Source: Baffinella frigidus (taxonomy: Eukaryota; Cryptophyceae; Cryptomonadales; Baffinellaceae). Taken from it: a stretch of 12,715 bases of DNA. The stretch is taken from positions 111,122 through 123,836 of the forward strand of contig MU647050.1 in the NCBI GenBank assembly GCA_026770585.1. Reading direction: 5' to 3'. A program made the position numbers and the translations under genes. Shown here piece by piece: positions 1 through 6,342 of the stretch (its first letter is position 1; every line of letters starts with the position of its first letter). The notes under the pieces are model-generated. The model was given only the letters and a program-made list of their open reading frames with translations, had not been told where the DNA came from and did not search any database.

Positions 1-1060
1 AGATGGACTTTTTAGGTACAAACTCAACGGCAGGATAGACTTGGCCTGCGAAACCCCAGAAATTTATGCTGACGCCCGTGCAGTTGCCTAGAAGGCCCTA
101 AAGGGCCCCATAATCTTTCCTCCAACCCCCATCCTCGTGACCGGTCTACTGACCGCAAACGCGTAGCAAAATCCTCACAACCGTGAGGCAAGATCAGTTT
201 CGTTTGATCTCCTCGCTTATCCATCGGTTTGTTTGTTTTTCAGAGAACAATCAGAGAACAAAGATTTTTTGAAAGACCACCTCTTCTTTTTTTCTTGAAT
301 AAGATGACGGTCAAGTGCCGCGACGCGGTGCTTCCCTATTTTCACGACACGATCTGCCCACAATCAACTCCAAGGGGCCCGGACTGCTCGGTTGGCGTTC
401 CCTACGAAGTACGAAGTTCCTACGAGCTCGTATGTCATACCGGTATTAACCCCTAATTGGGCCTTTCAAGGGCCTCAGGCGCACTGATGACGGACGTGAC
501 CCAGAATCCTGCAGAAGGCGAGCAAGTGCTGACGGCCGTTGAGTTTGTACCAGGAAGTCGGGACGTGACCGAACAACTTTGCCATTCAAGCAGAAGGGCC
601 GACCAAACCGGTCAGGGAGGAGCGTACTTTAGTACCGGGGTGATTAGAGCTAATAAAACGTTGTTGGTGTACGTAAAAGTGACCGAGTCCGTCACGGCAG
701 AGTGTCGCTTTTGCCGGTTTAAGTTGACGTTCTGGAGCGTGGTAGAAGTCGGTTAGACCGGTCGCCTGTTTTTAAGACCGGGATTCGGGTCGCGCAGCAA
801 GCCCCCCGCAGGGGCCGCCGGAGGCTCGTTAGGTCCTCCTCCAGTGGCTTGCCTCGCCTTGAAAGGCCCTTACGACGGCGTGCCTTCACTTTATTCTTGA
901 ACCCTGAACACAGTCTACGAGCGCTCGTACTGACCCTACAGGGTTGCGTCTCGGACCATCCAGGTTGTCTCGAGTCTCAGACCTCGTTTCTCGAGAAATA
1001 ACTTCTCGAGTCTCGAGGCGGGCCCTTCAGTCCCGAGGCGGGCCCGCACGCCTTCCAGCC
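1..1060. other. Unassigned sequence, no supported gene
   Basis: I see no recognisable gene or known repeat here. An open frame runs from an ATG at 487 to 756 (89 codons, plus strand), but its translation has no motif I recognise and that length is unremarkable at this base composition. Small palindromes are present: TACGAGCGCTCGTA at 916-929 and several CTCGAG-centred ones around 970-1015. The string GAGGCGGGCCC occurs twice near 1016-1046 and again near 8496, so the right end of this stretch is already repeat-like. Confidence 0.5.
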
Positions 1061-1062
1061 AA

Positions 1063-1475
1063 CCCCTAAACACTAAAGCCTCAATCCCAACCCGAAAACC
1101 TAAACCTTAACTCTAGACCCTAGACCCTAAACCCTAAACCTTAAACTCTAAACCCTAGACCCTCAACCTAAACCCTAAACTCTAAAACCTGAATCCTAAA
1201 CCCCAAAGCGTCAACCCTAAACCCTAAACCCTAAACCCTAAACCGTAAACCCTAAGCACTAAACCATAAACAGAAAACTTCAACACCCAACCCCTAAACT
1301 TTAAACCCTAAATCCGAAAACCTGAAGCTTGAACCCTAAACCCCAACCCCTAAACCACAACCCCTAAACCCAAAACCCCAAACCCCAAACCCCAAACCCC
1401 AAACCCTTAACCCTAAACCCTTACCCTAAACCCTAAATTCTAAACCCTAAACCCTAAACCCTAAACTCTAAACCG
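1063..1475 (-). repeat. Degenerate telomere-like array, CCCTAAA orientation
   Basis: About 410 bases are built of CCCTAAA heptamers with many variants (CCTTAAA, CCCTAGA, CCCCAAA, CTCTAAA). Short perfect runs remain, for example near 1215-1245 and 1440-1465. On the opposite strand it reads TTTAGGG, the plant and algal telomere motif. The degeneracy and internal position indicate an old interstitial telomeric sequence rather than a functional end. The other telomere-like arrays at 7108, 9111 and 11548 are in the opposite orientation. Confidence 0.9.
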
Positions 1476-1649
1476 ATGACTCCTGGCATGGATCACAGAC
1501 GACCCACTGCACCCCTTCCCCCCACCACATTTCTCTACCAGGTCGTGACATGTAAACAGTCCATCCAAACGATTCTGGTGCAAATTCTGAAGACGGTTCT
1601 CTTGAAAATCGACCAAGTTTTCCCGCAAGCACTTTGCAGAACAATAAAG

Positions 1650-1766
1650 CGGTCTTCTCTCTTATAAGAAAGCGCACCCCCCCTAGAACAACCATAGGCC
1701 CCTAGGCATAGGCCTACTGTAGGGTCCTAGGAGGAGGCGATTTCTTGTGAGCGAGGTACCCCTGTA
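1650..1766. mobile_element. Family A foldback element, copy A1
   Basis: Inverted-repeat element of about 117 bp. The right end (TTTCTTGTGAGCGAGGTACC, then CCTGTA) is well preserved. The left end is decayed, with GGTCTTCTCTCTTATAAG where the consensus is GGTACCTCGCTCATAAG. The middle carries the family A signature: a C-run, CCTAGG and CCTACTGTAGGGTCCTAGG. No coding capacity. Inferred to be a non-autonomous TA-targeting DNA element, because better copies begin and end in TA. Confidence 0.75.
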
Positions 1767-1829
1767 ACGATAGGAGGAATAACCTCACGGTGGCGGGGGC
1801 AAGACCCCTCTCTACATGCTCTACATGGG

Positions 1830-1948
1830 TACAGGGGTACCTCGCTCATAACAATGCGCTTCCTCCTAGGATCCTACTGTAGGCCTATGCCTAGGGCTCT
1901 ACGGTGGTCCTAGGGGGGGGTGCGCTTTCTTATGGGCGAGGTACCCCA
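1830..1948. mobile_element. Family A foldback element, copy A2
   Basis: Starts TACAGGGGTACCTCGCTCAT and ends in TTATGGGCGAGGTACCCC. Between the arms lie CCTACTGTAGG, CCTAGG and a run of eight or more G, so the whole element can fold into one imperfect hairpin. It is followed directly by variant copy A3 with no spacer. Confidence 0.85.
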
Positions 1949-2061
1949 TGTACCTCGTTCTTAAAGAGACACCCCCCCTAGGACCCTGCAGTAGACCTAG
2001 CTATGGCCTTACGGTGGTCCTAGGGGGGGGCGCGGCTCCTTATGAGCGAGGCACCCCTGTA
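1949..2061. mobile_element. Family A variant (A-prime), copy A3
   Basis: Variant of family A whose left arm reads TGTACCTCGTTCTTAAAGAG instead of the standard arm. The right arm (CTCCTTATGAGCGAGGCACC, then CCTGTA) is the normal family type. The middle has CCCTGCAGTAG and GGTGGTCCTAGGGGGGGG. The same variant occurs twice in tandem at 4935-5146, each time directly after a family A right end, so the variant unit and its junction were copied together. Confidence 0.8.
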
Positions 2062-2088
2062 GAGAGCCACAGAGGACTCTAGGGGGGA

Positions 2089-2150
2089 TATTCAAGAGTC
2101 ATTTTTCAAGGGGAGACGGTATTCAAAAGTCAATTTTCAAAGGAAAACGG
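2089..2150. repeat. 31-bp tandem duplication
   Basis: Two adjacent 31-base units (2089-2119 and 2120-2150) share TATTCAA(G/A)AGTCA and TTTTCAA and both end in ACGG. They differ at about six positions. A small hairpin, AGAACG-AC-CGTTCT, follows at about 2156-2169. Function unknown. Confidence 0.7.
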
Positions 2151-2211
2151 CTCCCAGAACGACCGTTCTTGGAATACCCCTCGGAGGGTCTTGCGTGGAT
2201 CATGCGCACTC

Positions 2212-2330
2212 TATCCCTTAAGTGGCTATCCCTTAAGTGGCCAGTGGGCCCATACGCCCTACGGTAGGGCCCTAGGACCTGCCTGGGGCGAGGTAGGGTG
2301 AATATCCACCCTATGGCCACTTACGGGATA
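2212..2330. mobile_element. Family B element, copy B1, with duplicated left end
   Basis: The element proper spans 2227-2330. It begins TATCCCTTAAGTGGCCAG and ends TGGCCACTTACGGGATA. An extra copy of the 15-base left terminus (TATCCCTTAAGTGGC) sits immediately before it at 2212-2226. Inside are CCCTACGGTAGGGCCCTAGG and, near the right end, the palindrome TAGGGTGAATATCCACCCTA (2294-2313, one mismatched pair). It belongs to the subtype that carries GTGAATATTCAC-like instead of GGTCAAATTTGACC-like palindromes and runs in the reverse orientation relative to B3, B7 and B8. No open frame. Confidence 0.88.
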
Positions 2331-2460
2331 CGGATACACGGAGTCTAGGTTCTACATGTCGCAGAAACAAAGGTTCGTGTGAGGCCAGAAGTGGACCGTT
2401 TCGTACTAGCATCGTCAACTTTCCGCGTTGTCGTTTTATTGTTTTCATCCAGGGCCAGCA

Positions 2461-2641
2461 GATGCTGGAGGATCTTTTTTACATGTGGGGTTGTAAACAT
2501 TTGTACCAGGATAGGGTGTTCCAACCTCGCGCCTGGCCAACATATGGCTAGTTACGTGACCAATCAACAAAGTTGGTACGCAAATACCCACTTTTAAAAG
2601 CACATCGGTTTTAAACAGGCCGCTCTAGCATTCTCGTGTGG
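2461..2641 (+). mobile_element. Family C element, copy C2
   Basis: A reverse-orientation relative of C1 (9905-10095) and C3. Shared strings are ATGCTGGAGG, ACATGTGGGGTTGTAAA, CCAGGATAGGGTGTTCCAAC, TTACGTGACCAATCAAC and, at the right end, GCTCTAGCATTCTCGTGTGG. The left end is decayed (AGCAGATGCTGG for CTCGAGAATGCTGG). The core motif has drifted to AACAAAGTTGGTACGCAAAT. The first 75 bases keep the same reading frame as the other two copies; see findings. Confidence 0.82.
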
Positions 2642-2650
2642 GACCTGCGC

Positions 2651-2772
2651 TACAGGGGTACCTCGCTCATAAGAAAGCGCCCCCCCGCTAGGACCCTACA
2701 GTAGGCTTATGCCTAGGGCCCTGTGGTGGTCCTAGGGGGGGGGCAGTTTCTTATGAGCGAGGTACCCCTGTA
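2651..2772. mobile_element. Family A foldback element, copy A4 (best preserved)
   Basis: The best family member. Both 26-base ends are perfect inverted repeats (2651-2676 and 2747-2772). They begin TACAGGGGTACCTCGCTCAT and end with its complement, with TA as the outermost dinucleotide on both sides. Total length is 122 bp. The middle holds a C-run, CTAGGACCCTACAGTAGG, GCCTAGGGCCC and a G-run. The terminal TA fits a TA target duplication as in Tc1/mariner-like MITEs, but no transposase is present, so the superfamily is inference. Confidence 0.92.
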
Positions 2773-2827
2773 GGTTCTGCTCAGACACGGACGGCGAAGT
2801 TGTATCAGCATCGTTAACTTTGGGCGT

Positions 2828-2918
2828 TATCCCTTAAGTGCCCAGTAGGCTCATATGCCCTACGGTAGGGCCCTAGGACCTGCCTAGGACCTCAGGCCCC
2901 CAAATCACTTAAGGGATA
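2828..2918. mobile_element. Family B element, copy B2
   Basis: Begins TATCCCTTAAGTGCCCAGTA and ends CACTTAAGGGATA; 91 bp. It contains CCCTACGGTAGGGCCCTAGG. It lacks the inner palindrome found near the right end of other copies, so it is internally shortened. The flanks (CATCGTTAACTTTGGGCGT on the left, TTTTATTGTTC and CCAGCAGA on the right) match the region 2410-2462, where no element is present. That gives an approximate empty site. Confidence 0.87.
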
Positions 2919-2969
2919 CTTTTATTGTTCCCATGACCAGCAGACGCGACATGTACACGAGACCCGCTG

Positions 2970-3086
2970 TACAGGGGTACCTCGCTCATAAGAAACTGCC
3001 CCCCCCCCAGGACCCCCATAGGACCCTAGGCATAGCCCTACCGTAGGGTCCTAGGAGGAGGCGCTTTCTTATGAGCGAGGTACCCT
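2970..3086. mobile_element. Family A foldback element, copy A5
   Basis: Starts TACAGGGGTACCTCGCTCAT. The right arm TTTCTTATGAGCGAGGTACC is intact, but the outermost CCTG is missing. The next bases are the TA that opens family B copy B8. The middle has a nine-C run, CCATAGGACCCTAGGCATAG and CCTACCGTAGGGTCCTAGG. It is the first of three elements joined end to end (A5, B8, A6). Confidence 0.87.
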
Positions 3087-3191
3087 TATCCCTTAATTAG
3101 CCAGGCGGTCAAATTTGACCGCCGAGAGGTCCTAGACAGGCCCGACGGCCCTACGGTAGGGCGTGTGAGCCTACTGGCCACCTAAGGGATA
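3087..3191. mobile_element. Family B element, copy B8 (105 bp)
   Basis: Opens TATCCCTTAATTAGCCAGG and closes CTGGCCACCTAAGGGATA. Length is 105 bp, identical to B3 and B7. It contains a perfect 20-base palindrome, GGCGGTCAAATTTGACCGCC, at 3104-3123, then GAGGTCCTAGACAGG and CCCTACGGTAGGGCG. It lies exactly between A5 and A6, and its terminal TAs serve as the junctions with both neighbours. Confidence 0.9.
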
Positions 3192-3310
3192 TAGGGGCAC
3201 CTCACTCACAAGAAACCGCGCCCCCCTAAGACCCTACAGTAGGCCTACGCCTAGGGCCCTATGGGGGTCCTATGGGGGGGGCGGTTTCTTATGAGCGAGG
3301 TACCCCTGTA
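3190..3310. mobile_element. Family A foldback element, copy A6
   Basis: Left end TATAGGGGCACCTCACTCAC, right end TTTCTTATGAGCGAGGTACC followed by CCTGTA; 121 bp. The arms differ by a few transitions. The middle has CCTACAGTAGGCCTACGCC, CCTAGGGCCC and a long G-run. The first two bases overlap the closing TA of B8. Confidence 0.88.
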
Positions 3311-3477
3311 GCGGGGCCACTTGCAAGATGGCGGAAGCTACTTAGTGAGATCGGAGAAGTTGTGGAGAGAGAGGGCTTCGATAAGCGACGGAAATCCTGA
3401 CAGCACCTCCCTGTCCCCCACCTGAGAGAGAGAGACCTTGCTATTAGTTTCTGTGAATGCAGGCGTTACTGCTCCCA

Positions 3478-3750
3478 GGACTAGCCCTACGTTAATCCTG
3501 TTAGAGCGTGTGCGGTAATTGTTGTCCGTTTTGGACGTACGGTTTCCCGGTTTTCCGGTTTTGAAAGAGACTTATAGGACGTGACAAGGATTTTAAATTG
3601 TACCAGAATTGCGCCTCTTGGTACTATCTAAAACCCTGGTCACGTCCTATAAGTCCATTTTCAAAACGGGGAAACGGGGAAACCGCACGTCCAAAACGGA
3701 CAACAATTACCGCAAACGCTCTAACGTGAATATTCGAGTAGGGCGAGTCC
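3478..3750. mobile_element. J1: very long inverted repeat (foldback)
   Basis: Arms of roughly 128-132 bases (3478-3605 and 3619-3750) are complementary over most of their length around a 13-base loop. The outer ends are GGACTAGCCCTAC and GTAGGGCGAGTCC. Inner conserved blocks include GTTAGAGCG, GCGGTAATTGTTGTCCGTTT, CTTATAGGACGTGAC and GTACCA/TGGTAC at the loop. Small indels and mismatches show that it is not a recent copy. Its outer end coincides with a string of the surrounding satellite (GGACTAGCCCT), so the exact element boundary is uncertain. Confidence 0.85.
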
Positions 3751-3913
3751 AGAACCCTATAGTGGTGTGTGTTGTTCATTTCGAGCACCTCCCCATCCCC
3801 CACCAGCGCGTCGATCTTCAGAGGTTTATCCGGTTGAACCCGGATTCACAAACCCGAAACCTGGAACCTGGAACCCGAACCATCCTCGAGGACCGCTAGC
3901 AGACCGCACGGTC

Positions 3914-4044
3914 TTACCCTGTTTTTCTTTCATTTGATGGCAACGAAAATTACTACACAGATGCTTTATTATTACTAATAAGAACAAATTGTGTAGTAAT
4001 TTTCGTTGCCATCAAATGAAAGAAAAATAGGTTTCCCCGGATAA
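3914..4044. mobile_element. Family D element, copy D1
   Basis: A perfect 38-base inverted repeat (3922-3959 and 3990-4027) flanks a 30-base spacer. The inner end of each arm is the CAACGAAAATTACTACACA motif. Outside it is TTTTTCTTTCATTTGATGG. The right side continues into TAGGTTTCCCCGGATAA, the intact terminus shared with D2. The left terminus is shortened (TTACCCTG), apparently by a deletion of about 12 bases. No clean target duplication remains. Confidence 0.88.
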
Positions 4045-4060
4045 AGGTTGGGGTTTACAG

Positions 4061-4153
4061 TATCCCTCAAGTGCCCAGTAGGCTCATGCACCCTACGGTA
4101 GGGCCCTAGGACGAGTCAGGGTGAATATTCACCCCATGGGCACTTGCGGGATA
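4061..4153. mobile_element. Family B element, copy B4
   Basis: Begins TATCCCTCAAGTGCCCAGTA and ends TGGGCACTTGCGGGATA; 93 bp. It contains CCCTACGGTAGGGCCCTAGG and the perfect 16-base palindrome GGGTGAATATTCACCC (4119-4134). Where other copies have GTGGCCA and TGGCCAC at the inner ends of the terminal repeats, this copy has GTGCCCA and TGGGCAC, a complementary change in both arms. It lies in the satellite unit between TTTACAG and CAGTTT. Confidence 0.9.
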
Positions 4154-4270
4154 CAGTTTGGGGGTGTGCGTGTTGGGGTTGGAATCCTGACAGCACCTCC
4201 CTGTCCCCCACCTGAGAGAGAGACCTTGGTATTAGCTTCTGTGAATGCAGGGGTTACTGCTCCCAGGACT

Positions 4271-4410
4271 TTATCCGGGGAAATCTATTTTTCTTTCATT
4301 TGATGGCAATGAAAATTACTACACAGTCCGTTCTTACTAGCAATATTAGAGCATTTGTGTAGTAATTTTCATTGGAATCAAATGAAAGAAAAATAGGTTT
4401 CCCCGGATAA
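4271..4410. mobile_element. Family D element, copy D2, with 4-bp target duplication GACT
   Basis: 140-bp element with 55-base terminal inverted repeats (4271-4325 and 4356-4410) differing at three positions. The arms run from TTATCCGGGGAAA through TTTTTCTTTCATTTGAT to CAATGAAAATTACTACACA. The spacer is exactly 30 bases. It is flanked by GACT on both sides (4267-4270 and 4411-4414). The related segment at 3396-3487 has the same flanking sequence with a single GACT (3479-3482) and no element. This pair defines the boundaries directly. Confidence 0.95.
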
Positions 4411-4538
4411 GACTAGCCCTGCGGCAGGACCCTATGGCGTTTTTAATTATTTAAATTCGAGCACCTCCCTGTACCCCACCTGCACGTCGTGCTTTGGAGG
4501 TTAGGGCTTAGGGTTCACAGTTTAGGGGTTTGAGTGTT

Positions 4539-4600
4539 TCTGGGGATACAACCCCGTGTAAAGTCACTCTGGCCATCCTACACGGGGTTGTATCCCCAGA
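4539..4600. repeat. F1: perfect 22-base inverted repeat hairpin
   Basis: The arms 4539-4560 and 4579-4600 are perfectly complementary (TCTGGGGATACAACCCCGTG and two further bases) around an 18-base loop. It lies inside a copy of the satellite unit, breaking it after TTTGAGTGTT, so it is probably another short insertion. No flanking duplication is clear. Confidence 0.85.
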
Positions 4601-4746
4601 CTCGCGGCCCCCCTCCTGAGCGTCGTGCCTCAGGTGTTAGGGTCTACACTTCACACTTTAGGGTTTTGCGTGTTGGGGTTTGACTCCTGACAGCACCTCT
4701 CTGTTCCCCACTTGAGCGTCGTGCTTCAGGGATTAGGCCCTACGGC

Positions 4747-4844
4747 TCCATCTCTCTCTCTCTCTCTCCATCTCTCTCTCTCTCTCTCTCCATCTCTCTC
4801 TCTCTCTCCATCTCTCTCTCTCTCTCCATCTCTCTCTCTCTCTC
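4747..4844 (+). repeat. TC microsatellite with CATC interruptions
   Basis: Runs of (TC)n are interrupted about every 20 bases by CCA, making blocks of CCATCTCTCTCTCTCTC. On the plus strand an open frame through it reads serine-leucine repeats; this follows from the dinucleotide and is not evidence of a gene. Confidence 0.93.
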
Positions 4845-4934
4845 CTAGGGGGAGCAGCCCTACGGTGGTCCCTACGGTGGTCCCCCTAGGACCATAAGGA
4901 GCTCATAAGGATCCTTATGAGCGAGGTACCCCTG
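4845..4934. mobile_element. Rearranged family A remnant with a perfect palindrome
   Basis: Contains CCTAGGGGGA and TCCCCCTAGG as inverted repeats (4845-4854 and 4881-4890) around two copies of CCTACGGTGGTCC. A perfect 22-base palindrome follows at 4901-4922, made of two family A right arms (CTTATGAGC) meeting head to head at GGATCC. It ends in GAGGTACCCCTG, the usual family A terminus. This is best explained as two element ends joined by rearrangement. Confidence 0.7.
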
Positions 4935-5146
4935 CACCTCGTTCTTAAAGAGACACCCCCTCTAGGACCCTGCAATAAGCCCAGCTATGCACCTACGGTG
5001 GTCCTAGGGGCGCAGATCCTTATGAGCGAGGTACCCCTGTACCTCGTTCTTAAAGAGACACCCCCTCTAGAACCCTGCAGTACGCCTAGCTATGGCCCTA
5101 CAGTGGTCCTACGGGGCGCGACTCCTTATGAGCGAGGTGCCCCTGA
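4935..5146. repeat. Two tandem copies of family A variant, about 105 bp period
   Basis: Two head-to-tail copies of the A-prime unit seen at 1949-2061. Each starts (T/C)ACCTCGTTCTTAAAGAG and ends TCCTTATGAGCGAGGT; recurring landmarks are 105 and 106 bases apart. Each holds CTAGGACCCTGCA or a close variant and GGTGGTCCTA. The plus-strand frame repeats the peptide MSEVPLYLVLKETPPL because the period is near a multiple of three. I treat that as a by-product of the repeat. Confidence 0.83.
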
Positions 5147-5267
5147 AGAGAGATCACGCGCACTTTATCTTAGTATACGTTGTATACTTGGTGATATACG
5201 ACTCTGGGTAGGTGACCGTTCGACATCTTCTTGTCTCGTGTCGCCTCCCCCGAGCGGAGTCTAGGCT
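5147..5267. other. Unassigned sequence between tandem A-prime and satellite
   Basis: No element ends are recognised. GATCACGCGCACT near 5155 resembles GATCATGCGCACT at 2199, and CGGAGTCTAGGCTCTACA near 5254 resembles CGGAGTCTAGGTTCTACA at 2339. So this stretch and the surroundings of B1 derive from a common repeat. A short palindrome-like string, GTATACGTTGTATAC, lies at about 5174-5188. Confidence 0.5.
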
Positions 5268-5380
5268 CTACAGTTAACAGTTTAGGGGTTTCCGTTTTGG
5301 GGTTGGAATCCTGACAGCGCCTCCCTGCCCCCAACCTGAGCGTCGTGGTTCAGGGTTGAGGGTTTTACAGTTGACAGTTT

Positions 5381-5521
5381 TCATCGCCACAAAAGTATTA
5401 ATTAATTGCTTTTGGCGCAACGAAATTTACTACACAAATGCTCGGCTATTACTTGTATAAGCAAATCGTGTAGTAATTTTCGTTGCCAGAAAGCAATTAA
5501 TTAATACTTGTATGGAGATCA
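5381..5521. mobile_element. Family D element, copy D3, with target duplication GTTT
   Basis: 141-bp inverted-repeat element. Outer arms are TCATCGCCACAAAAGTATT on the left and its near complement on the right, followed inward by AATTAATTGCTTTTGG and the core CAACGAAATTTACTACACA. The spacer between the facing cores is 30 bases. GTTT flanks both sides (5377-5380 and 5522-5525). The related satellite copy at 5274 reads ACAGTTTAGGGG without an element, which supports the boundaries. The outer arms are unrelated to those of D1 and D2. Confidence 0.9.
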
Positions 5522-5625
5522 GTTTAGGGGTTTGCGTGTTGGGGCTGGAAGCCTGACAGCTCCTCCCTGTCCCCAACCTGAGCGTCGTGGTTCAGAGTTG
5601 AGGGTTTACAGTTGACAGTCCGCTG

Positions 5626-5757
5626 TCGAGCCAACTCGGCACATATAAGACAGTCAGGACCGGGATTCCGGTCCTGGCTTTTCATTTTAAAAGTGCATTT
5701 CCTTCAGGATTCAGGTTAAAGTTTTTAAAATTGTGTCCCGTCCTCGCTCGGTAGCGG
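5626..5757. other. Unassigned insert in satellite, with hairpin
   Basis: About 130 bases separate two satellite copies. The only clear structure is the hairpin CAGGACCGG-GATT-CCGGTCCTG at 5655-5676 (9-base perfect stem). The rest is AT-rich with no recognised ends. Confidence 0.55.
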
Positions 5758-5841
5758 TAGGGCTTTGCGTGTTGGGGCTGGAAGCCTGAGAGCTCCTCCC
5801 TGCCTCCCTCCCAGCGCGGAGAGGAGGCGACCTGACCACTT

Positions 5842-5982
5842 TAATCTCCATACAAGTATTAATTAATTGCTTTTCGGCAACGAAAATTACTACACAATTT
5901 GCTCATAAAAGTAATAGTAGAGCGTTTGTGTAGTAAATTTCGTTGCGCCAAAAGCAATTAATTAATACTTGTATGGAGATGA
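5842..5982. mobile_element. Family D element, copy D4, with target duplication ACTT
   Basis: 141 bp, the same length and outer arms as D3: TAATCTCCATACAAGTATT and, on the right, AATACTTGTATGGAGATGA. The core CAACGAAAATTACTACACA faces its partner across 30 bases. ACTT flanks both sides (5838-5841 and 5983-5986). D3 and D4 share the whole arm through AATTAATTGCTTTT, so they form one subfamily with independent insertion sites. Confidence 0.9.
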
Positions 5983-5983
5983 A

Positions 5984-6040
5984 CTTATGGCGACACGTGG
6001 CCACTTATGACGACACGTGGCCACTTATGACGGCACGTGG
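5984..6040 (+). repeat. 20-bp tandem repeat carrying CACGTG
   Basis: Nearly three copies of CTTATGACGACACGTGGCCA begin directly at the right target duplication of D4. Each contains the palindrome CACGTG, a generic bHLH/bZIP-type box in eukaryotes. No adjacent gene is visible, so a regulatory role is only a possibility. Confidence 0.85.
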
Positions 6041-6064
6041 ACTGCACTGCAGGGGTAGCTGGGC

Positions 6065-6171
6065 GATCCCTTCAGTGGCGATGCGGTCAAATTTAACCGC
6101 AAAGAGATCGTAGGCAGGTCCTAGGACCCTATCGTAGGGCGTACGAGCCTACTCGCCATTTAAGGGTTATA
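6065..6171. mobile_element. Family B element, copy B5 (diverged)
   Basis: Ends are decayed: GATCCCTTCAGTGGCGATG on the left and TCGCCATTTAAGGGTTATA on the right. Inside are GCGGTCAAATTTAACCGC (6083-6100, one mismatched pair), GGCAGGTCCTAGGACCC and TATCGTAGGGCG. GGCGA on the left and TCGCC on the right are complementary and specific to this copy. About 107 bp. Confidence 0.82.
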
Positions 6172-6228
6172 GAAGAAACCAGAACTGAAGAACACAGACC
6201 GGATTTGGGCCCCCCGTTTTCTTGATTG

Positions 6229-6278
6229 AGTACCGGAGGGTTGACTAAAACTTGCGTTTAGTCAACCCTCTGGTACTA
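6229..6278. repeat. F3: hairpin with 21-base arms
   Basis: The arms AGTACCGGAGGGTTGACTAAA (first 20 bases 6229-6248) and 6258-6278 are complementary with one mismatch around an 8-base loop. The surrounding sequence on both sides has weak further complementarity (AACACAGACCGG and its relatives), so it may be the centre of an older, longer foldback. Confidence 0.8.
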
Positions 6279-6342
6279 TTTTAAGAAATCAGACACCGAC
6301 CGATGTCGAAGCGCCCGTGTTCTTATAGCCCAGATACCCCCG

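Larger units (their letters stand above)
3390..5835 (+). repeat. About 100-bp G-rich repeat unit, multiple copies broken by insertions
   Basis: A recurring unit reads roughly TTTAGGGGTTTGCGTGTTGG, then GGAATCCTGACAGCACCTCC, CTGTCCCCAACCTGAGCG, TCGTGGTTCAGGGTTGAGGG and TTTACAGTTGACAG. Complete or partial copies start near 3390, 4157, 4460, 4605, 5270, 5522 and 5758; a weak one lies near 3785. After subtracting the element between the 5270 and 5522 copies, the period is about 102 bases. It looks like a small satellite used repeatedly as an insertion target. No function is visible. Confidence 0.8.

Noticed and set aside
487-756. Plus-strand open frame of 89 codons (MTDVTQNPAEGEQVL start)
   Set aside because: No recognisable domain, no supporting signals, and length expected by chance; not reported as a gene. 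It could be an exon of an unknown gene but nothing in the window supports this.
1063-1475. Functional chromosome end
   Set aside because: The array is internal and strongly degenerate, with unique and repeated sequence on both sides.
4917-5264. Plus-strand 115-codon frame with repeated MSEVPLYLVLKETPPL
   Set aside because: The repetition comes from two tandem copies of a foldback element with a period of 105-106 bases; the frame does not extend beyond them in a meaningful way.
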